Below are positions 25,448-35,177 of a stretch of 64,000 bases of DNA, in pieces. The notes under the pieces were generated by a model. It did no database searches. It was not told the DNA's origin and was given only the letters and a program-made list of their open reading frames with translations. Source of the DNA: Gracilimonas sp040877545 (GTDB lineage: Bacteria; Bacteroidota; Rhodothermia; Balneolales; Balneolaceae); assembly GCA_040877545.1 (NCBI GenBank), contig JBBDNN010000074.1:1-64000 (forward strand), in the 5' to 3' direction. Made by a program: the position numbers and the translations under genes. Within the stretch, counting starts at the first letter, position 1. Each line of letters opens with the position of its first letter.

Positions 25448-27394
25448 ATGGTAATGACTAAATATTTACTCTCTTGCTTTTTAATTTTTGTACTTCTTTT
25501 ACCGATAGATATTTTCGCTCAATCTAAAAATGATAAAACAGTCGTAGGAACTGTAGGTAAAGAGAAAGTGACATACGCAGAAGTAAAAAACAACTTCTCG
25601 TCTGGAAGTAGCACTTCTGTATCGTTAGATGAATTGGAAAGCTTCCTTCCCCTGTATTTAGATTATAAAGCAAAATTAGTTTCAGCAAAAGAAAACGGAT
25701 ATTATAATGATTCTACCTTGGTTGCTGAACACGAACAATATGCAAAACAAGCTGCATATGCTTACTGGCTTGAAAAGGAAATCCGTCCGGCAGTATTTGA
25801 GACGTATTATCAACGGGCCAATACAGAATTAAAAGCCTTTCATATTCTTATTAAAACCTCAAGTAACTCTTCGCCAGAGGAAATTGAAAAGGTGAAAGAG
25901 AAACTATATGAAGCTACTAAAGAAATTGAAAATGGAGTTCCTCTTGATGAGATAAACGAAAAATACTCTTCTGTGCAAAATGGCAGAAGTATGGGTGGTA
26001 ACTTGCCATGGCTATCAGCAGGAAGAACCGTAAAGGAATTTGAAGATCATGTTTTTGATTTAGAAGCTGGTGAAATTTCAGAACCTTTTGCCACTCAATT
26101 CGGATATCACATTGTACTACTCCAATTTAAAAGAGAACGAACCCCGGCCAGATTAACCAATCATATTTTTATAAGACCTTCACAAGATTCGGCCGCCTAT
26201 AAAAAAGCCCATGAAGCATATGGCCACCTCGAGCAGGGACAAAATTGGAATCAGGTAATGCAGCAATACTCGGAAGACAATGCCTCAAAAGGGAACAATG
26301 GAAGTATTGGCTGGGTCAGTTATAGCTCAAATTTTGCAAGCGATTTTGTGGATGCAGTTACTCAAATAGATTCTGACCTGGATTATTCTGAGCCAATTCG
26401 TACTAATTATGGGTATCATATTTTTAAGATAGATTCTGTTCAAACCTATTCATCCGAAGATGAGAGGAAACAAGAGGTGATGGAGGAATTAAAAAAGAGC
26501 AACTATTATAAAGAGAACAATGCTTTTGTCTTAGATTATCTGCAGAAAAAATTTGGAGTACTTGAATATTCTGATGCCCTTAATGCCTATAAAAATCATA
26601 TTACTGATTTCGACAGCACGCGAATTTCGGAGATCAGCCTCCCCTCTTCCCTGTCTTCACAAGAAATATTCGAATTTAACGGAACAGCATCTACCGTTGA
26701 AGATTTTCATACGTATTTGGTCAGCTTGAAACCTTTGAGGGCTCGTCAGTTTAAGTCAAACTTGTTCACTGATTTTAAACATCACATTGTTGATTTACAA
26801 GTCATCGATCTTACGCTATCTAACTATCCTCAATTCAAGGAACAATCTGAAAGTTACCTGAATGGCTTGGTAGTTTATCAGATCAATGATGATTTTGTAT
26901 GGAATGCTGCTACGGTAGATACTACCAAGCTCATGGAGATTTATGAAAATAATGCTGAAACCTACCGATATGAAGCCCGCCCATATTTTTATCTCATAAA
27001 TGCCCGCCATGATTCCACTTTGAATAAAACTATAGATTTTGTGAAAAGTGGTAATTCACCGGATAGTATCCGGGTTTATCATAATAATGTTTCTGTCTCC
27101 TCAGATTCTACGAGCAGCTATACGGAAGAGCCTTTTAGTATGCTGAATGATATGGAACCCGGTTCTTTTTCCACCATATTTGATTATAACAAAAGGAAAG
27201 CAGTCTTTTATTTAAAAGAGAAATTACCAGCTCGTAAAATGACCTTTGAAGAAGCTTTCAATCGACTTATGGCAGAATTTCAACCTGAACGAGAGCAAGC
27301 ATGGTTGCAAGAGATACGATCAAAATTCAAGGTAAAGCCAAAGTTGAAAAATCTGCGAAAAGCATATCAAAAAGATCCTGAATCTTCTAAATGA
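25448..27394 (+). CDS. periplasmic parvulin-type foldase with two PPIC domains
   Basis: 648 residues with a signal peptide ending at I-F-A-Q. Two parvulin domains: the first (A-F-H-I-L-I-K...G-G-N-L-P-W...F-G-Y-H-I-V, about 137-236), the second (T-N-H-I-F-I-R...G-W-V...Y-G-Y-H-I-F, about 240-335). The C-terminal 300 residues are of unknown fold. PpiD/SurA-like foldases help outer-membrane proteins through the periplasm. Two possible starts (M-V-M) nine bases apart. Overlaps the next foldase-like gene by 4 bp. Confidence 0.85.
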   Translation: MVMTKYLLSCFLIFVLLLPIDIFAQSKNDKTVVGTVGKEKVTYAEVKNNFSSGSSTSVSLDELESFLPLYLDYKAKLVSAKENGYYNDSTLVAEHEQYAKQAAYAYWLEKEIRPAVFETYYQRANTELKAFHILIKTSSNSSPEEIEKVKEKLYEATKEIENGVPLDEINEKYSSVQNGRSMGGNLPWLSAGRTVKEFEDHVFDLEAGEISEPFATQFGYHIVLLQFKRERTPARLTNHIFIRPSQDSAAYKKAHEAYGHLEQGQNWNQVMQQYSEDNASKGNNGSIGWVSYSSNFASDFVDAVTQIDSDLDYSEPIRTNYGYHIFKIDSVQTYSSEDERKQEVMEELKKSNYYKENNAFVLDYLQKKFGVLEYSDALNAYKNHITDFDSTRISEISLPSSLSSQEIFEFNGTASTVEDFHTYLVSLKPLRARQFKSNLFTDFKHHIVDLQVIDLTLSNYPQFKEQSESYLNGLVVYQINDDFVWNAATVDTTKLMEIYENNAETYRYEARPYFYLINARHDSTLNKTIDFVKSGNSPDSIRVYHNNVSVSSDSTSSYTEEPFSMLNDMEPGSFSTIFDYNKRKAVFYLKEKLPARKMTFEEAFNRLMAEFQPEREQAWLQEIRSKFKVKPKLKNLRKAYQKDPESSK

Positions 27395-28299
27395 GCTTTA
27401 AAACCATTTTCTCTGCATTTATTTTGATTTTAGCGGTTGGCTGCAACCATACGCTGGAAAAGGAACCGGTTGTATTTGCTGAGGTTGGTGGAAATGAATT
27501 AACATTGAGTGAAGCCAAATCAAATATTCCACAACATATTTTTGATACTGATAGTAACGCATCTTATTTAAAATACAGGGAAGATTGGATTCGCAGGCAA
27601 TTGATTCTTCAGGAAGCTGAACGCCTGAACTTTGCTGACAGAGAAGCTGTTCAAAAGCAGCTAAAGCGTTTAAAAGAAGAATATATTCTTCAGGCGGTAC
27701 AGGATTATATTATAAGTGAATATGAAGCTGATGTAAGTGTTTCCGAAGATGAAGCTCGTAATTACTATCAGCAAAATAAAGATAAATTCACTCTGGATGA
27801 ACGATATGTACAATACCGGCATCTCATAGCCAGAAACAGCCAGGATGCACAAAATGCAAAAAGAGACTTAATGCGGGGTGTTTCATGGGAATCGGTAGCA
27901 AATAAATATTCCCTGTACGCTGATTTTAAGATCCGGGAATCGGAACGTTTCTGGCCTATTTCGCTAGCCGGTGGAGATATTGCTCAGTTGAACAGGTATT
28001 TAAATATTATAGGCCCTTCAGAAATATCTCCTACTTACAGGTCAGGCAGCGAATATCACTTTGTGCAGTTGGTTGGCGAACGGCCAAAAGGGGATCATCC
28101 TGATTTAGATTGGTTAATCACTCAAATTGAAGAGTGGCTTGTGCTCGAAAAACGGAAAAGAGCTTTTAATACATATGTAAAGAATCTTTATCTTCAGGGG
28201 CAAGCAAACAATGAAATTAAAATCTACAACGTTCTATCACAGCAATTACCGGCAGTAACAGATACTGCATCATTGAATAATCCAAGTAATGAAGAATAA
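27391..28299 (+). CDS. SurA-like lipoprotein with a degenerate PPIC domain
   Basis: 302 residues. The signal peptide ends in L-A-V-G-C, so it is a lipoprotein. The helical N-terminal chaperone part resembles SurA/PrsA. The parvulin region (about 143-230) keeps Y-R-H-L-I-A-R and the closing H-F-V-Q-L-V but has lost the central G-G-x-L motif, so isomerase activity is doubtful and a chaperone-only role is likely. Overlaps genes on both sides (4 and 11 bp). Confidence 0.75.
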   Translation: MSFKTIFSAFILILAVGCNHTLEKEPVVFAEVGGNELTLSEAKSNIPQHIFDTDSNASYLKYREDWIRRQLILQEAERLNFADREAVQKQLKRLKEEYILQAVQDYIISEYEADVSVSEDEARNYYQQNKDKFTLDERYVQYRHLIARNSQDAQNAKRDLMRGVSWESVANKYSLYADFKIRESERFWPISLAGGDIAQLNRYLNIIGPSEISPTYRSGSEYHFVQLVGERPKGDHPDLDWLITQIEEWLVLEKRKRAFNTYVKNLYLQGQANNEIKIYNVLSQQLPAVTDTASLNNPSNEE

Positions 28300-29656
28300 A
28301 AAACTATTTGTACCTCTTTTTCTATTGTCGCTAATAATTACAACCCATTCAGTGGCCCAAGAAGCACCTAAATTAGCAGATCGAATTGTAGCCCACGTCA
28401 ATAATAATATTATTTTAAAATCGGAAATTGACCGGGGTGTAGCAGATTACCTTCGTCAAGCTGAAGTATCCGGAGAACCCACACAATTTAGTAAAGAGCT
28501 TTGGTTTGATTTTCTTGAATCTACAATCGATAATTATGTGCTTCTGGAAAAAGCTGAACTTGACTCCATTACTGTTTCAGATGATGAAGTAAAAATTCAG
28601 ATGGACCAAAGGATTCAGCAACTGATTGCACAGGCAGGAAGTGAACAAGCTCTTGAGCAGGCTTTCGGCAGGTCTATTATTCAACTAAAAGCAGATTTCC
28701 GGGAAGATTTCAGGGAGCAGATTCTCGCCAATAAAGTTCGTCAGCAAAAAATACAATCCATTAATATTACCAGGCCTGAAGTACAAGAGTTTTTTGATCG
28801 CATCCCTGCCGACTCCCTTCCCACTATTCCGGAGCAGGTTTCCCTTTCACAAATTGTGAAAATTCCACCGGCAAAAGGAAATGCAAAAGAAGAAGCTTTT
28901 GAATTTGCCCAGCAATTACGTGATTCTATTGTAGTGCATGGCAAAACCATTGAAGAACTTGCCACCAGGCACAGTGATGGCCCTTCTGCTCCAAATGGTG
29001 GAGCATTACCTTTAATGTCTCTGGATGATTTTGTGTCCGAATATTCAGCCGCAGCTTCAGCACTCCAGCCGGGGGGAATTTCAAATGTAGTGGAAACTCA
29101 GTTCGGTTATCATATTATTAAATTAAATCGTCGTGTGGGTGATAAAATTGAAACCAATCATATTCTGATTACGGTTGACTCGAACCAGCTTGATGAGGAG
29201 TTTGCAATAAACAGGTTAAATGAAATCCGTGATAGTTTGATAAATAATCCCGATTTAAAATTCTCTGAAATGGCCAGAAGGGTTAGTGAAGATCCAACCG
29301 GTGCAAGTGCAGGTGGTAAAATATTTGATCTACAAACAGGTGAGCGGTTAATTTCATTGAATCGCCTGGAGCCGTCTATGTATCGCATTGTGTTATTGAT
29401 GGATGAAGAAGGCACAATATCGGAGCCTAAATCCTTCAACTTACCAAATGGTGATAGTAAAGCTTACAGAATTGTACACCTCGATAAACAGATTCCCGAA
29501 CACAAAGCAAATCTTGATCAGGATTATGAACGGATCAAAAATATAGCCTTGCAACAGAAACAGATGCGTATTATGCAAGAATGGATGCAAGAACTTCGGG
29601 ATGATATTTATGTGAATTATAAAATCTCAATGCCTGGAAAGGAGACTTCTTTATGA
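28289..29656 (+). CDS. surA: SurA-type chaperone / peptidyl-prolyl isomerase
   Basis: 455 residues with a signal peptide ending S-V-A-Q. D-R-I-V-A-H-V-N-N-N-I-I-L-K-S-E-I is the SurA N-domain start. Two PPIC domains follow: the first with G-G-A-L-P-L and F-G-Y-H-I-I (about 181-278), the second (T-N-H-I-L-I...G-G-K-I-F) more diverged. SurA carries outer-membrane proteins to BAM. It is the third foldase gene in a row and overlaps the MoxR gene by 4 bp. Confidence 0.9.
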   Translation: MKNKKLFVPLFLLSLIITTHSVAQEAPKLADRIVAHVNNNIILKSEIDRGVADYLRQAEVSGEPTQFSKELWFDFLESTIDNYVLLEKAELDSITVSDDEVKIQMDQRIQQLIAQAGSEQALEQAFGRSIIQLKADFREDFREQILANKVRQQKIQSINITRPEVQEFFDRIPADSLPTIPEQVSLSQIVKIPPAKGNAKEEAFEFAQQLRDSIVVHGKTIEELATRHSDGPSAPNGGALPLMSLDDFVSEYSAAASALQPGGISNVVETQFGYHIIKLNRRVGDKIETNHILITVDSNQLDEEFAINRLNEIRDSLINNPDLKFSEMARRVSEDPTGASAGGKIFDLQTGERLISLNRLEPSMYRIVLLMDEEGTISEPKSFNLPNGDSKAYRIVHLDKQIPEHKANLDQDYERIKNIALQQKQMRIMQEWMQELRDDIYVNYKISMPGKETSL

Positions 29657-30645
29657 GTAAACCAGCCTTAGATCCTGTTGAGCTGGCTGATGAATTTCAT
29701 AGTGCTTTTCACCAGATTAAAAAAGAAATTCATAAAATAGTAATTGGCCAGGATGATATTATAGACCTGCTGCTTATAAGCCTTTTCTCAAAAGGACATT
29801 GCGTACTTGTTGGTGTTCCTGGTTTAGCGAAAACTTTACTCATTCGAACTCTTGCAGAATCTTTAAATCTCTCCTTTAGCCGCATTCAATTTACCCCAGA
29901 TCTCATGCCGGGTGATATAACCGGTACCGAAGTAATTGAGGAGAATAAAGGCTCCGGACAAAAGGAGTTTAAATTCATTAAAGGCCCTATTTTTGCTAAT
30001 ATTGTGCTGGCCGATGAGATCAATCGTACACCTCCAAAGACACAAGCTGCACTCTTAGAGGGCATGCAAGAGTATCATGTAACCACTGGTGGACAGACTT
30101 ACCATTTAGATACACCCTTTTTTGTTTTAGCCACCCAAAACCCTATTGAACAGGAAGGAACATATCCTCTGCCCGAAGCTCAGCTTGACCGCTTTATGTT
30201 TCATATTTGGGTTGACTATCCTTCTTTCGAAGAAGAAAAGGAAATTGTTAGTACAACTACAGCACATCAGGATGTAAGAGTTGAGTCTCTCATCGATACT
30301 AACAATTTAAAGATGCTGCAAGAGTTAGTTCGGGAAGTACCTGTGCCGGATAATGTGTTAGAATATGCAGTAAAATTAGTTGCTAAAACCCGACCTAATA
30401 CCGCAATTGCACCCGATTTTGTGAATAAATATTTAAGCTGGGGTGCTGGGCCAAGAGCTTCTCAGTATCTTATTTTAGGTGGCAAGGCACGAGCACTTTC
30501 TCAAGGCCGGTATCACGTAACTGAAGAGGATATTAAAACTTTGGCTATTCCTGTATTACGGCATCGAATTGTCAATAATTATGCTGCAGAAGCTGAAGGC
30601 TATACAACCGTTAAGCTAATAAACATGCTTAAGGAAGATTCTTAA
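29653..30645 (+). CDS. MoxR-family AAA+ ATPase
   Basis: 330 residues. G54-V-P-G-L-A-K-T61 is Walker A, F-T-P-D-L-M-P-G-D-I-T-G is the MoxR insert, V-L-A-D121-E122-I-N-R is Walker B, A-T-Q-N-P is sensor 1 and P-E-A-Q-L-D-R-F the arginine-finger region. MoxR proteins act as chaperones that load metals or remodel complexes together with VWA proteins; the next gene supplies a VWA-like partner. Overlaps surA by 4 bp. The DUF58 gene usually found in such operons is missing here. Confidence 0.92.
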   Translation: MSKPALDPVELADEFHSAFHQIKKEIHKIVIGQDDIIDLLLISLFSKGHCVLVGVPGLAKTLLIRTLAESLNLSFSRIQFTPDLMPGDITGTEVIEENKGSGQKEFKFIKGPIFANIVLADEINRTPPKTQAALLEGMQEYHVTTGGQTYHLDTPFFVLATQNPIEQEGTYPLPEAQLDRFMFHIWVDYPSFEEEKEIVSTTTAHQDVRVESLIDTNNLKMLQELVREVPVPDNVLEYAVKLVAKTRPNTAIAPDFVNKYLSWGAGPRASQYLILGGKARALSQGRYHVTEEDIKTLAIPVLRHRIVNNYAAEAEGYTTVKLINMLKEDS

Positions 30646-30664
30646 CCTCCTACCTGGTTTTAAT

Positions 30665-32761
30665 GTGGATTTTCAAGGATTTCAAAACACCTTTCCAAAT
30701 GTATTAATAGTCATTGCTATTGTTGCTTTGTTGGCTATTTCATGGTTTTCATACCGGAAAACAAACAACATCCCTCCTCTTCCCCGCTATATTTTAATAA
30801 CTCTGCGTGCTCTTGCTCTAATTATAGTGTTTCTGCTTTTGATGAATCCTTATTTCTATTCCTCTAACCAAATAGAGTTAAAACCGAAAATAGCTGTTTT
30901 TCTGGATAACTCAGAAAGTGTTGGCATTGAAAGAGGCGAATACCGGGGCATGAGCAGTTACAACTCGCTGCTACAGTCAATTAATTTTGAATCTGTAGAA
31001 GAAGCTGAAATTGAATATTACTCCATTGAAGAATCTTCTGCTGCATTCAATCCAGACTCTTTAGATTTAACAGCGCCGCAAACTAATCTCTCAAGTGCAG
31101 TTAATACAATCCTTGAAATGGAGGAGGATGTGCGGGCAGCAATTATTATTTCTGATGGAATTATCACATACGGTAAAAACCCAGCGTTTAATGCATCCTC
31201 ATCTTCTATTCCACTGCACACCATTGCTTTAGGAGATACAGTTGAGGTCAGGGACATTTCTATTTCTAATGTGCTAACAAATTCTACGGGTTACACCAAC
31301 ACCAAGCATATAATAGAAGCAGAAGTCACCCAATCGGGTTTTGAGGGAAGTGCCATAAATGTAGCTCTTGTTTCCGGTGATGAAACCATCTTGGAGAAAG
31401 AAGTTTCTTTTGAAACTGATGACCAGGTAAAAAATATTGAATTTGAACTGGAACTTGAAGAAGAAGGCTTGAAACAATACGAGATCAAAACAGAGCCTTT
31501 GCCGGATGAATGGTCCCCGTTCAATAATAGCAAGTCCTTTTCAATTGATGTATTGGATAGCAGGGTCAAAATTCTCCATATTGCTTTTGAAATACATCCT
31601 GATGTAAAAACAGTTCGGTCAATAATAAGTGAAGATGTCAATAATGAAATTAGCACTCTCACCTGGTTGAGTGGGAATCGCTTCTCGGAAGAGTTGCCGC
31701 AAGAAATGGATTTCGATCTGCTGATTATCCATGGTACTCCCAATCAAAATCGTAGCTTTGATTTTTTGGAGAACATGACCTCCACGCCTGTTCTTGTATT
31801 TAGCACCAGTTCTTATTCCAATGCTGGAACTGGATTTATTAAGGATGTGCAGCTTATTGAAAGTGATGCAAATCAGTTCGTTCGCATAAATCTTTACAGG
31901 CTGTTGAATGCGGATGAGCAGCCAATTCTGGAGTTGCCGGATATTAATCTTGATGAAACTCCTCCCCTAATCTCCCCTTTGAGAACCACTGCTACAAATC
32001 TTCAGAGTGAGAATCTTTTTTCTATGAAATACAACAACCTGGCAACCGAAAACCCTGTTGTTACTATTTTAGAGCAGGGGAATATTCGACATGCCCATGT
32101 TTTTGCCTGGAACTGGTATAAAATGTACCAGAGTACAAGCAGCCAACACCGGGCTTTTGCTACAGAATTAATTACCAATCTTGTCTCCTGGACCTCAAGC
32201 GATCCTGATGATCGAAATTTACAGGTTTATCCAACTAAGCAAAGTTTTAGCACGGTGGAATCGCCCTCAATCAATGCCAGTCTTCAGAATGAAAGTGGTG
32301 AAATGGAATCAGGAGCTATTATAGAAGTTGAAATTATATCCGGTGATAATACCTCCCGTACTTACAATATGGAAAACTCAGGGAATGGAAATTATACGCT
32401 GAATTTGCCCCGGTTTTCGGAAGGATTATATGAATATGAAGCAACTGCCAGAAAAGGAAACCGGGAAATTGACCGGCAACAGGGAGAATTTTTAGTTTCT
32501 AATACCAGCTCAGAACTTACCAATACAACGCGTAATGATCAGCTTCTCCGGTCACTTTCTGCGAATTCTGGCGGATTATTTTTCACCTATGATAATACCG
32601 AAGGTTTTTGGGACAGCTTAAGAACTACACAGGTTTTTGAATCTCAGAAACAAACTTTAGAGAATTATGAATTCCCGGTTAGATCGTTTTTTTGGTTTAT
32701 TGTAGTCTTGTTCTTGCTTAGTACTGAGTGGATTACCAGGAAATATTATTCCCTTCCTTAA
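30665..32761 (+). CDS. membrane protein with a VWA-like domain, partner of MoxR
   Basis: 698 residues. Two N-terminal membrane helices (about 11-29 and 41-62) and one near the C-terminus (about 675-692). Between them the first part (A-V-F-L-D-N-S-E-S-V, about 77-86) holds a MIDAS-like D-x-S-x-S, and A-A-I-I-I-S-D-G-I continues the VWA fold. A long Ser/Asn-rich beta region follows. Similar in layout to Bat-type membrane proteins. Starts with GTG; an overlapping ATG two bases earlier is in another frame. Confidence 0.7.
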   Translation: MDFQGFQNTFPNVLIVIAIVALLAISWFSYRKTNNIPPLPRYILITLRALALIIVFLLLMNPYFYSSNQIELKPKIAVFLDNSESVGIERGEYRGMSSYNSLLQSINFESVEEAEIEYYSIEESSAAFNPDSLDLTAPQTNLSSAVNTILEMEEDVRAAIIISDGIITYGKNPAFNASSSSIPLHTIALGDTVEVRDISISNVLTNSTGYTNTKHIIEAEVTQSGFEGSAINVALVSGDETILEKEVSFETDDQVKNIEFELELEEEGLKQYEIKTEPLPDEWSPFNNSKSFSIDVLDSRVKILHIAFEIHPDVKTVRSIISEDVNNEISTLTWLSGNRFSEELPQEMDFDLLIIHGTPNQNRSFDFLENMTSTPVLVFSTSSYSNAGTGFIKDVQLIESDANQFVRINLYRLLNADEQPILELPDINLDETPPLISPLRTTATNLQSENLFSMKYNNLATENPVVTILEQGNIRHAHVFAWNWYKMYQSTSSQHRAFATELITNLVSWTSSDPDDRNLQVYPTKQSFSTVESPSINASLQNESGEMESGAIIEVEIISGDNTSRTYNMENSGNGNYTLNLPRFSEGLYEYEATARKGNREIDRQQGEFLVSNTSSELTNTTRNDQLLRSLSANSGGLFFTYDNTEGFWDSLRTTQVFESQKQTLENYEFPVRSFFWFIVVLFLLSTEWITRKYYSLP

Positions 32762-32777
32762 AAAAGGTATTTTTAGC

Positions 32778-33296
32778 TCAATAAGTAAAATGCTCTTCTT
32801 CTGCACTTCCCAAACCACTTACTTTTACGACGAAAATATTTGTGAAGTCCTCTTCATCTATCCATTCATATTTTTCATGACCAAGCAAGGTATTAAGAAG
32901 GATTATTGTGCTGTTAGAATGTCCCACAATCAATACGGTTTGGGAGGTATAATCATCCAAAATGCTTTGCAGAAGATTGGCCGGATCATTCATACCATAT
33001 TCTACAATTTCAATATTTAACGCTTCTGCAATTGGCGTAGCAGTTTCTTGTGTTCTGTGATATCCTGTACTGAAAATAGCATTGACCGGATATTTTTGGT
33101 GAAGCAGTTCCTTTAATTTTTCAGCTCTGATTAATCCATCTTCACTCAGGTGTGGGTTTGAGGTATTATCATCAAGCTTCTCTGCATGCCGAACAAAAAT
33201 AATGGTGGTCGACGAATCCGGAGAATTTTGCGCCTGTATCTTAGGAACTAAAGAGATTGAATGCAGGAATAGTATAACCAGTAGTATTTTGCTCAT
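32778..33296 (-). CDS. exported histidine-phosphatase (phosphoglycerate-mutase-like)
   Basis: 172 residues with a signal peptide ending at I-Q-A-Q. V-R36-H37-A-E-K is the catalytic motif with the phosphorylated His, T-G-Y-H-R-T-Q-E-T gives the second Arg, and V-G-H-S-N the second His. The family removes phosphates from small molecules or proteins; export suggests the periplasm or cell surface. Convergent with the VWA gene, 16 bp apart. Confidence 0.87.
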   Translation of the reverse strand: MSKILLVILFLHSISLVPKIQAQNSPDSSTTIIFVRHAEKLDDNTSNPHLSEDGLIRAEKLKELLHQKYPVNAIFSTGYHRTQETATPIAEALNIEIVEYGMNDPANLLQSILDDYTSQTVLIVGHSNSTIILLNTLLGHEKYEWIDEEDFTNIFVVKVSGLGSAEEEHFTY

Positions 33297-33355
33297 TTTA
33301 TATTCTTCAAATTTTTAAAGAATATAGCAAAAATTATTAGTGCTGGAACCAATTT

Positions 33356-33377
33356 AAAAAGCCGGCTAAAAACCGGC
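33356..33377 (-). terminator. intrinsic terminator after the coiled-coil protein gene
   Basis: On the minus strand a GCCGG/CCGGC stem (33361-33377) with a seven-base loop is followed directly by TTTTT (33356-33360), 26 bases after the stop codon of the gene ending at 33404. The plus-strand side also has a T-rich run, so it could work both ways. Confidence 0.6.
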
Positions 33378-33403
33378 CTTTATTTTTTAAAGAAAAATGG
33401 AGC

Positions 33404-34630
33404 TCATCTTCTCGCGATCAGAATTATCAAACCGATAATAACCAAAAGACTTATGCCTAAAAGTATGGGAAATAGATACGATCTTGGAGAAGCTTCATCT
33501 CTCCAGGTCACTATTTCCTGATCTATAGATGATATTTGAGACATCGTTAATACATCCCCTTCCTGGACATATTCACTCCAGTCATTTTTGATTTTACCAT
33601 TCCAAAATTCATAAAAATTCTGAAACTCTTCATAATTGCCAGAGCGCAGCATTCTTCCTCTGCTTTCTTCCGTAGCGCCTCTAACAAAATTAGTAATGGA
33701 GTTATAAAAGCTTTCGTTGTTGTCAAAAGCTTCTAATTGAACATTCTCTTCCTCAAGATAAGCATCTAAAGAAGCCCACATATTTCTTGAAGCACTGGCA
33801 TTCCAGTCGCTAAGATTATTGTTAATGGTAGACTCCCAACTGCTTTGATCTGTTCCGCCATAAATCAGCAATAAATCATCTCCGATTTGCTCCCAGACTT
33901 CATTAAAACGATTCTGAACCACATACATCCTCAGGTAATCCTCTGTAGTCAGAGTCTCGTCATCAGCTCTTAGCCTTTGAATATTTTCCTCTACAATACT
34001 ATTGATAATTTGAAGCGGATTATTTTGTTCGCTTACCTCACCAGATTCTGTCTCTGAAAGTTCTGAAACTGCTTCAGGGCTTAGGTCCTCATAGGTAATC
34101 AATAGAGAATCAATAACAGTAAGAATAAAATCATCGCGTTCTTCCATACTGTTTCTATAGCGTTGAACTAAATTCGAAAGCTGCCTTTCGCTGTCTTCCG
34201 ACGTTGCTATAGCCTGCCGTAAGGATTCTGCACGTGTATTTAAATTTGATATCTCTGTTTCGTAAGACGAAAGTTCATTGGTGAGTGAGCTTAATCTTTC
34301 GTTCTGGTTTTCAATAATAAGCAGTTTATGTTCAGCAGCTCTCGCATCATTCCTCAACTCTTCAATGCGATCCTCAAAAGTATCAGGATAAAGCGCTGCG
34401 CGAAGAAGGGTATCATGCTCGCTGAACTCTTCTTCAAATTGGTCAATTTCATCCGTCAAACTATCTACTTCAGCCACCGAGATGGCAGTGCTGACAGTTG
34501 TTTTCAAGGAGCGATATTGTTCCTGAAAATCTCGGGTAATTTGATAATCTGATTGCTGAGCTTTTAAAGTTTGAAATCCGGATAGCAGCAGTGCGGTAAT
34601 GACAAAAGTAAAAATGGTTGAACGTCTCAT
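33404..34630 (-). CDS. exported coiled-coil protein with a C-terminal membrane anchor
   Basis: 408 residues. Signal peptide at the N-terminus (ending L-K-A-Q), long charged coiled coil (about 100-165), a mixed helical middle, and one hydrophobic helix at the very end (about 388-405) followed by A-R-R. So the bulk sits in the periplasm, tethered by the C-terminal helix. No family recognised. Overlaps the lipoprotein gene upstream by 4 bp, so the two are likely partners. Confidence 0.7.
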   Translation of the reverse strand: MRRSTIFTFVITALLLSGFQTLKAQQSDYQITRDFQEQYRSLKTTVSTAISVAEVDSLTDEIDQFEEEFSEHDTLLRAALYPDTFEDRIEELRNDARAAEHKLLIIENQNERLSSLTNELSSYETEISNLNTRAESLRQAIATSEDSERQLSNLVQRYRNSMEERDDFILTVIDSLLITYEDLSPEAVSELSETESGEVSEQNNPLQIINSIVEENIQRLRADDETLTTEDYLRMYVVQNRFNEVWEQIGDDLLLIYGGTDQSSWESTINNNLSDWNASASRNMWASLDAYLEEENVQLEAFDNNESFYNSITNFVRGATEESRGRMLRSGNYEEFQNFYEFWNGKIKNDWSEYVQEGDVLTMSQISSIDQEIVTWRDEASPRSYLFPILLGISLLVIIGLIILIARR

Positions 34631-35112
34631 AATTGCTCCTCCTCATTTACATCCTGAATCCCATTCTCAGTCAAGCTAAAAACTCTTTCCTTATCTAATT
34701 CCACAAGCTGAACTAATGAATTTCTAAGATTGAAAGCAGGTGAACTTAAACCTTCTTCAGAAACCTCTATCTTAGTTTTCAGCTTCAATTCACCTTGCCC
34801 CGGCTCCATTACATACACATTGTTAAACTGATTAGCTGTGATGAAATAAAAGCCTTGCGAATTTCGAATCATACGAACTTCATCTATCTCTACCTGGGAG
34901 TCACTTCCAAATTCCTGTAATTGCAAAGGTAGGATATTAAACGAAATTCCATGGCGTAAATCATTTACCATTCCGTCTTCATCAGGTGTAAGTACCGATT
35001 CTATTTGATGGGCATAATCCACATTCTCTACCACAAAGGCCGATTTACAAGCCGACCCTAGAAATATAATCGAAAACAGACAAATAGTAGTTGTAACTTT
35101 TTGGAAAGTCAT
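34627..35112 (-). CDS. small lipoprotein of unknown function
   Basis: 161 residues; the signal peptide ends in L-G-S-A-C. The mature part looks like a beta-rich domain (I-S-F-N-I-L-P, F-Y-F-I-T-A, V-Y-V-M-E-P, L-K-L-K-T-K). No family recognised. Upstream and overlapping (4 bp) with the coiled-coil protein gene. Confidence 0.65.
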   Translation of the reverse strand: MTFQKVTTTICLFSIIFLGSACKSAFVVENVDYAHQIESVLTPDEDGMVNDLRHGISFNILPLQLQEFGSDSQVEIDEVRMIRNSQGFYFITANQFNNVYVMEPGQGELKLKTKIEVSEEGLSSPAFNLRNSLVQLVELDKERVFSLTENGIQDVNEEEQL

Positions 35113-35177
35113 ATTCCTATTTTTTAATTAGTGTTCTTGTTCAATAATTAATAGTAAAAATATGATGAAAAAGTTCC

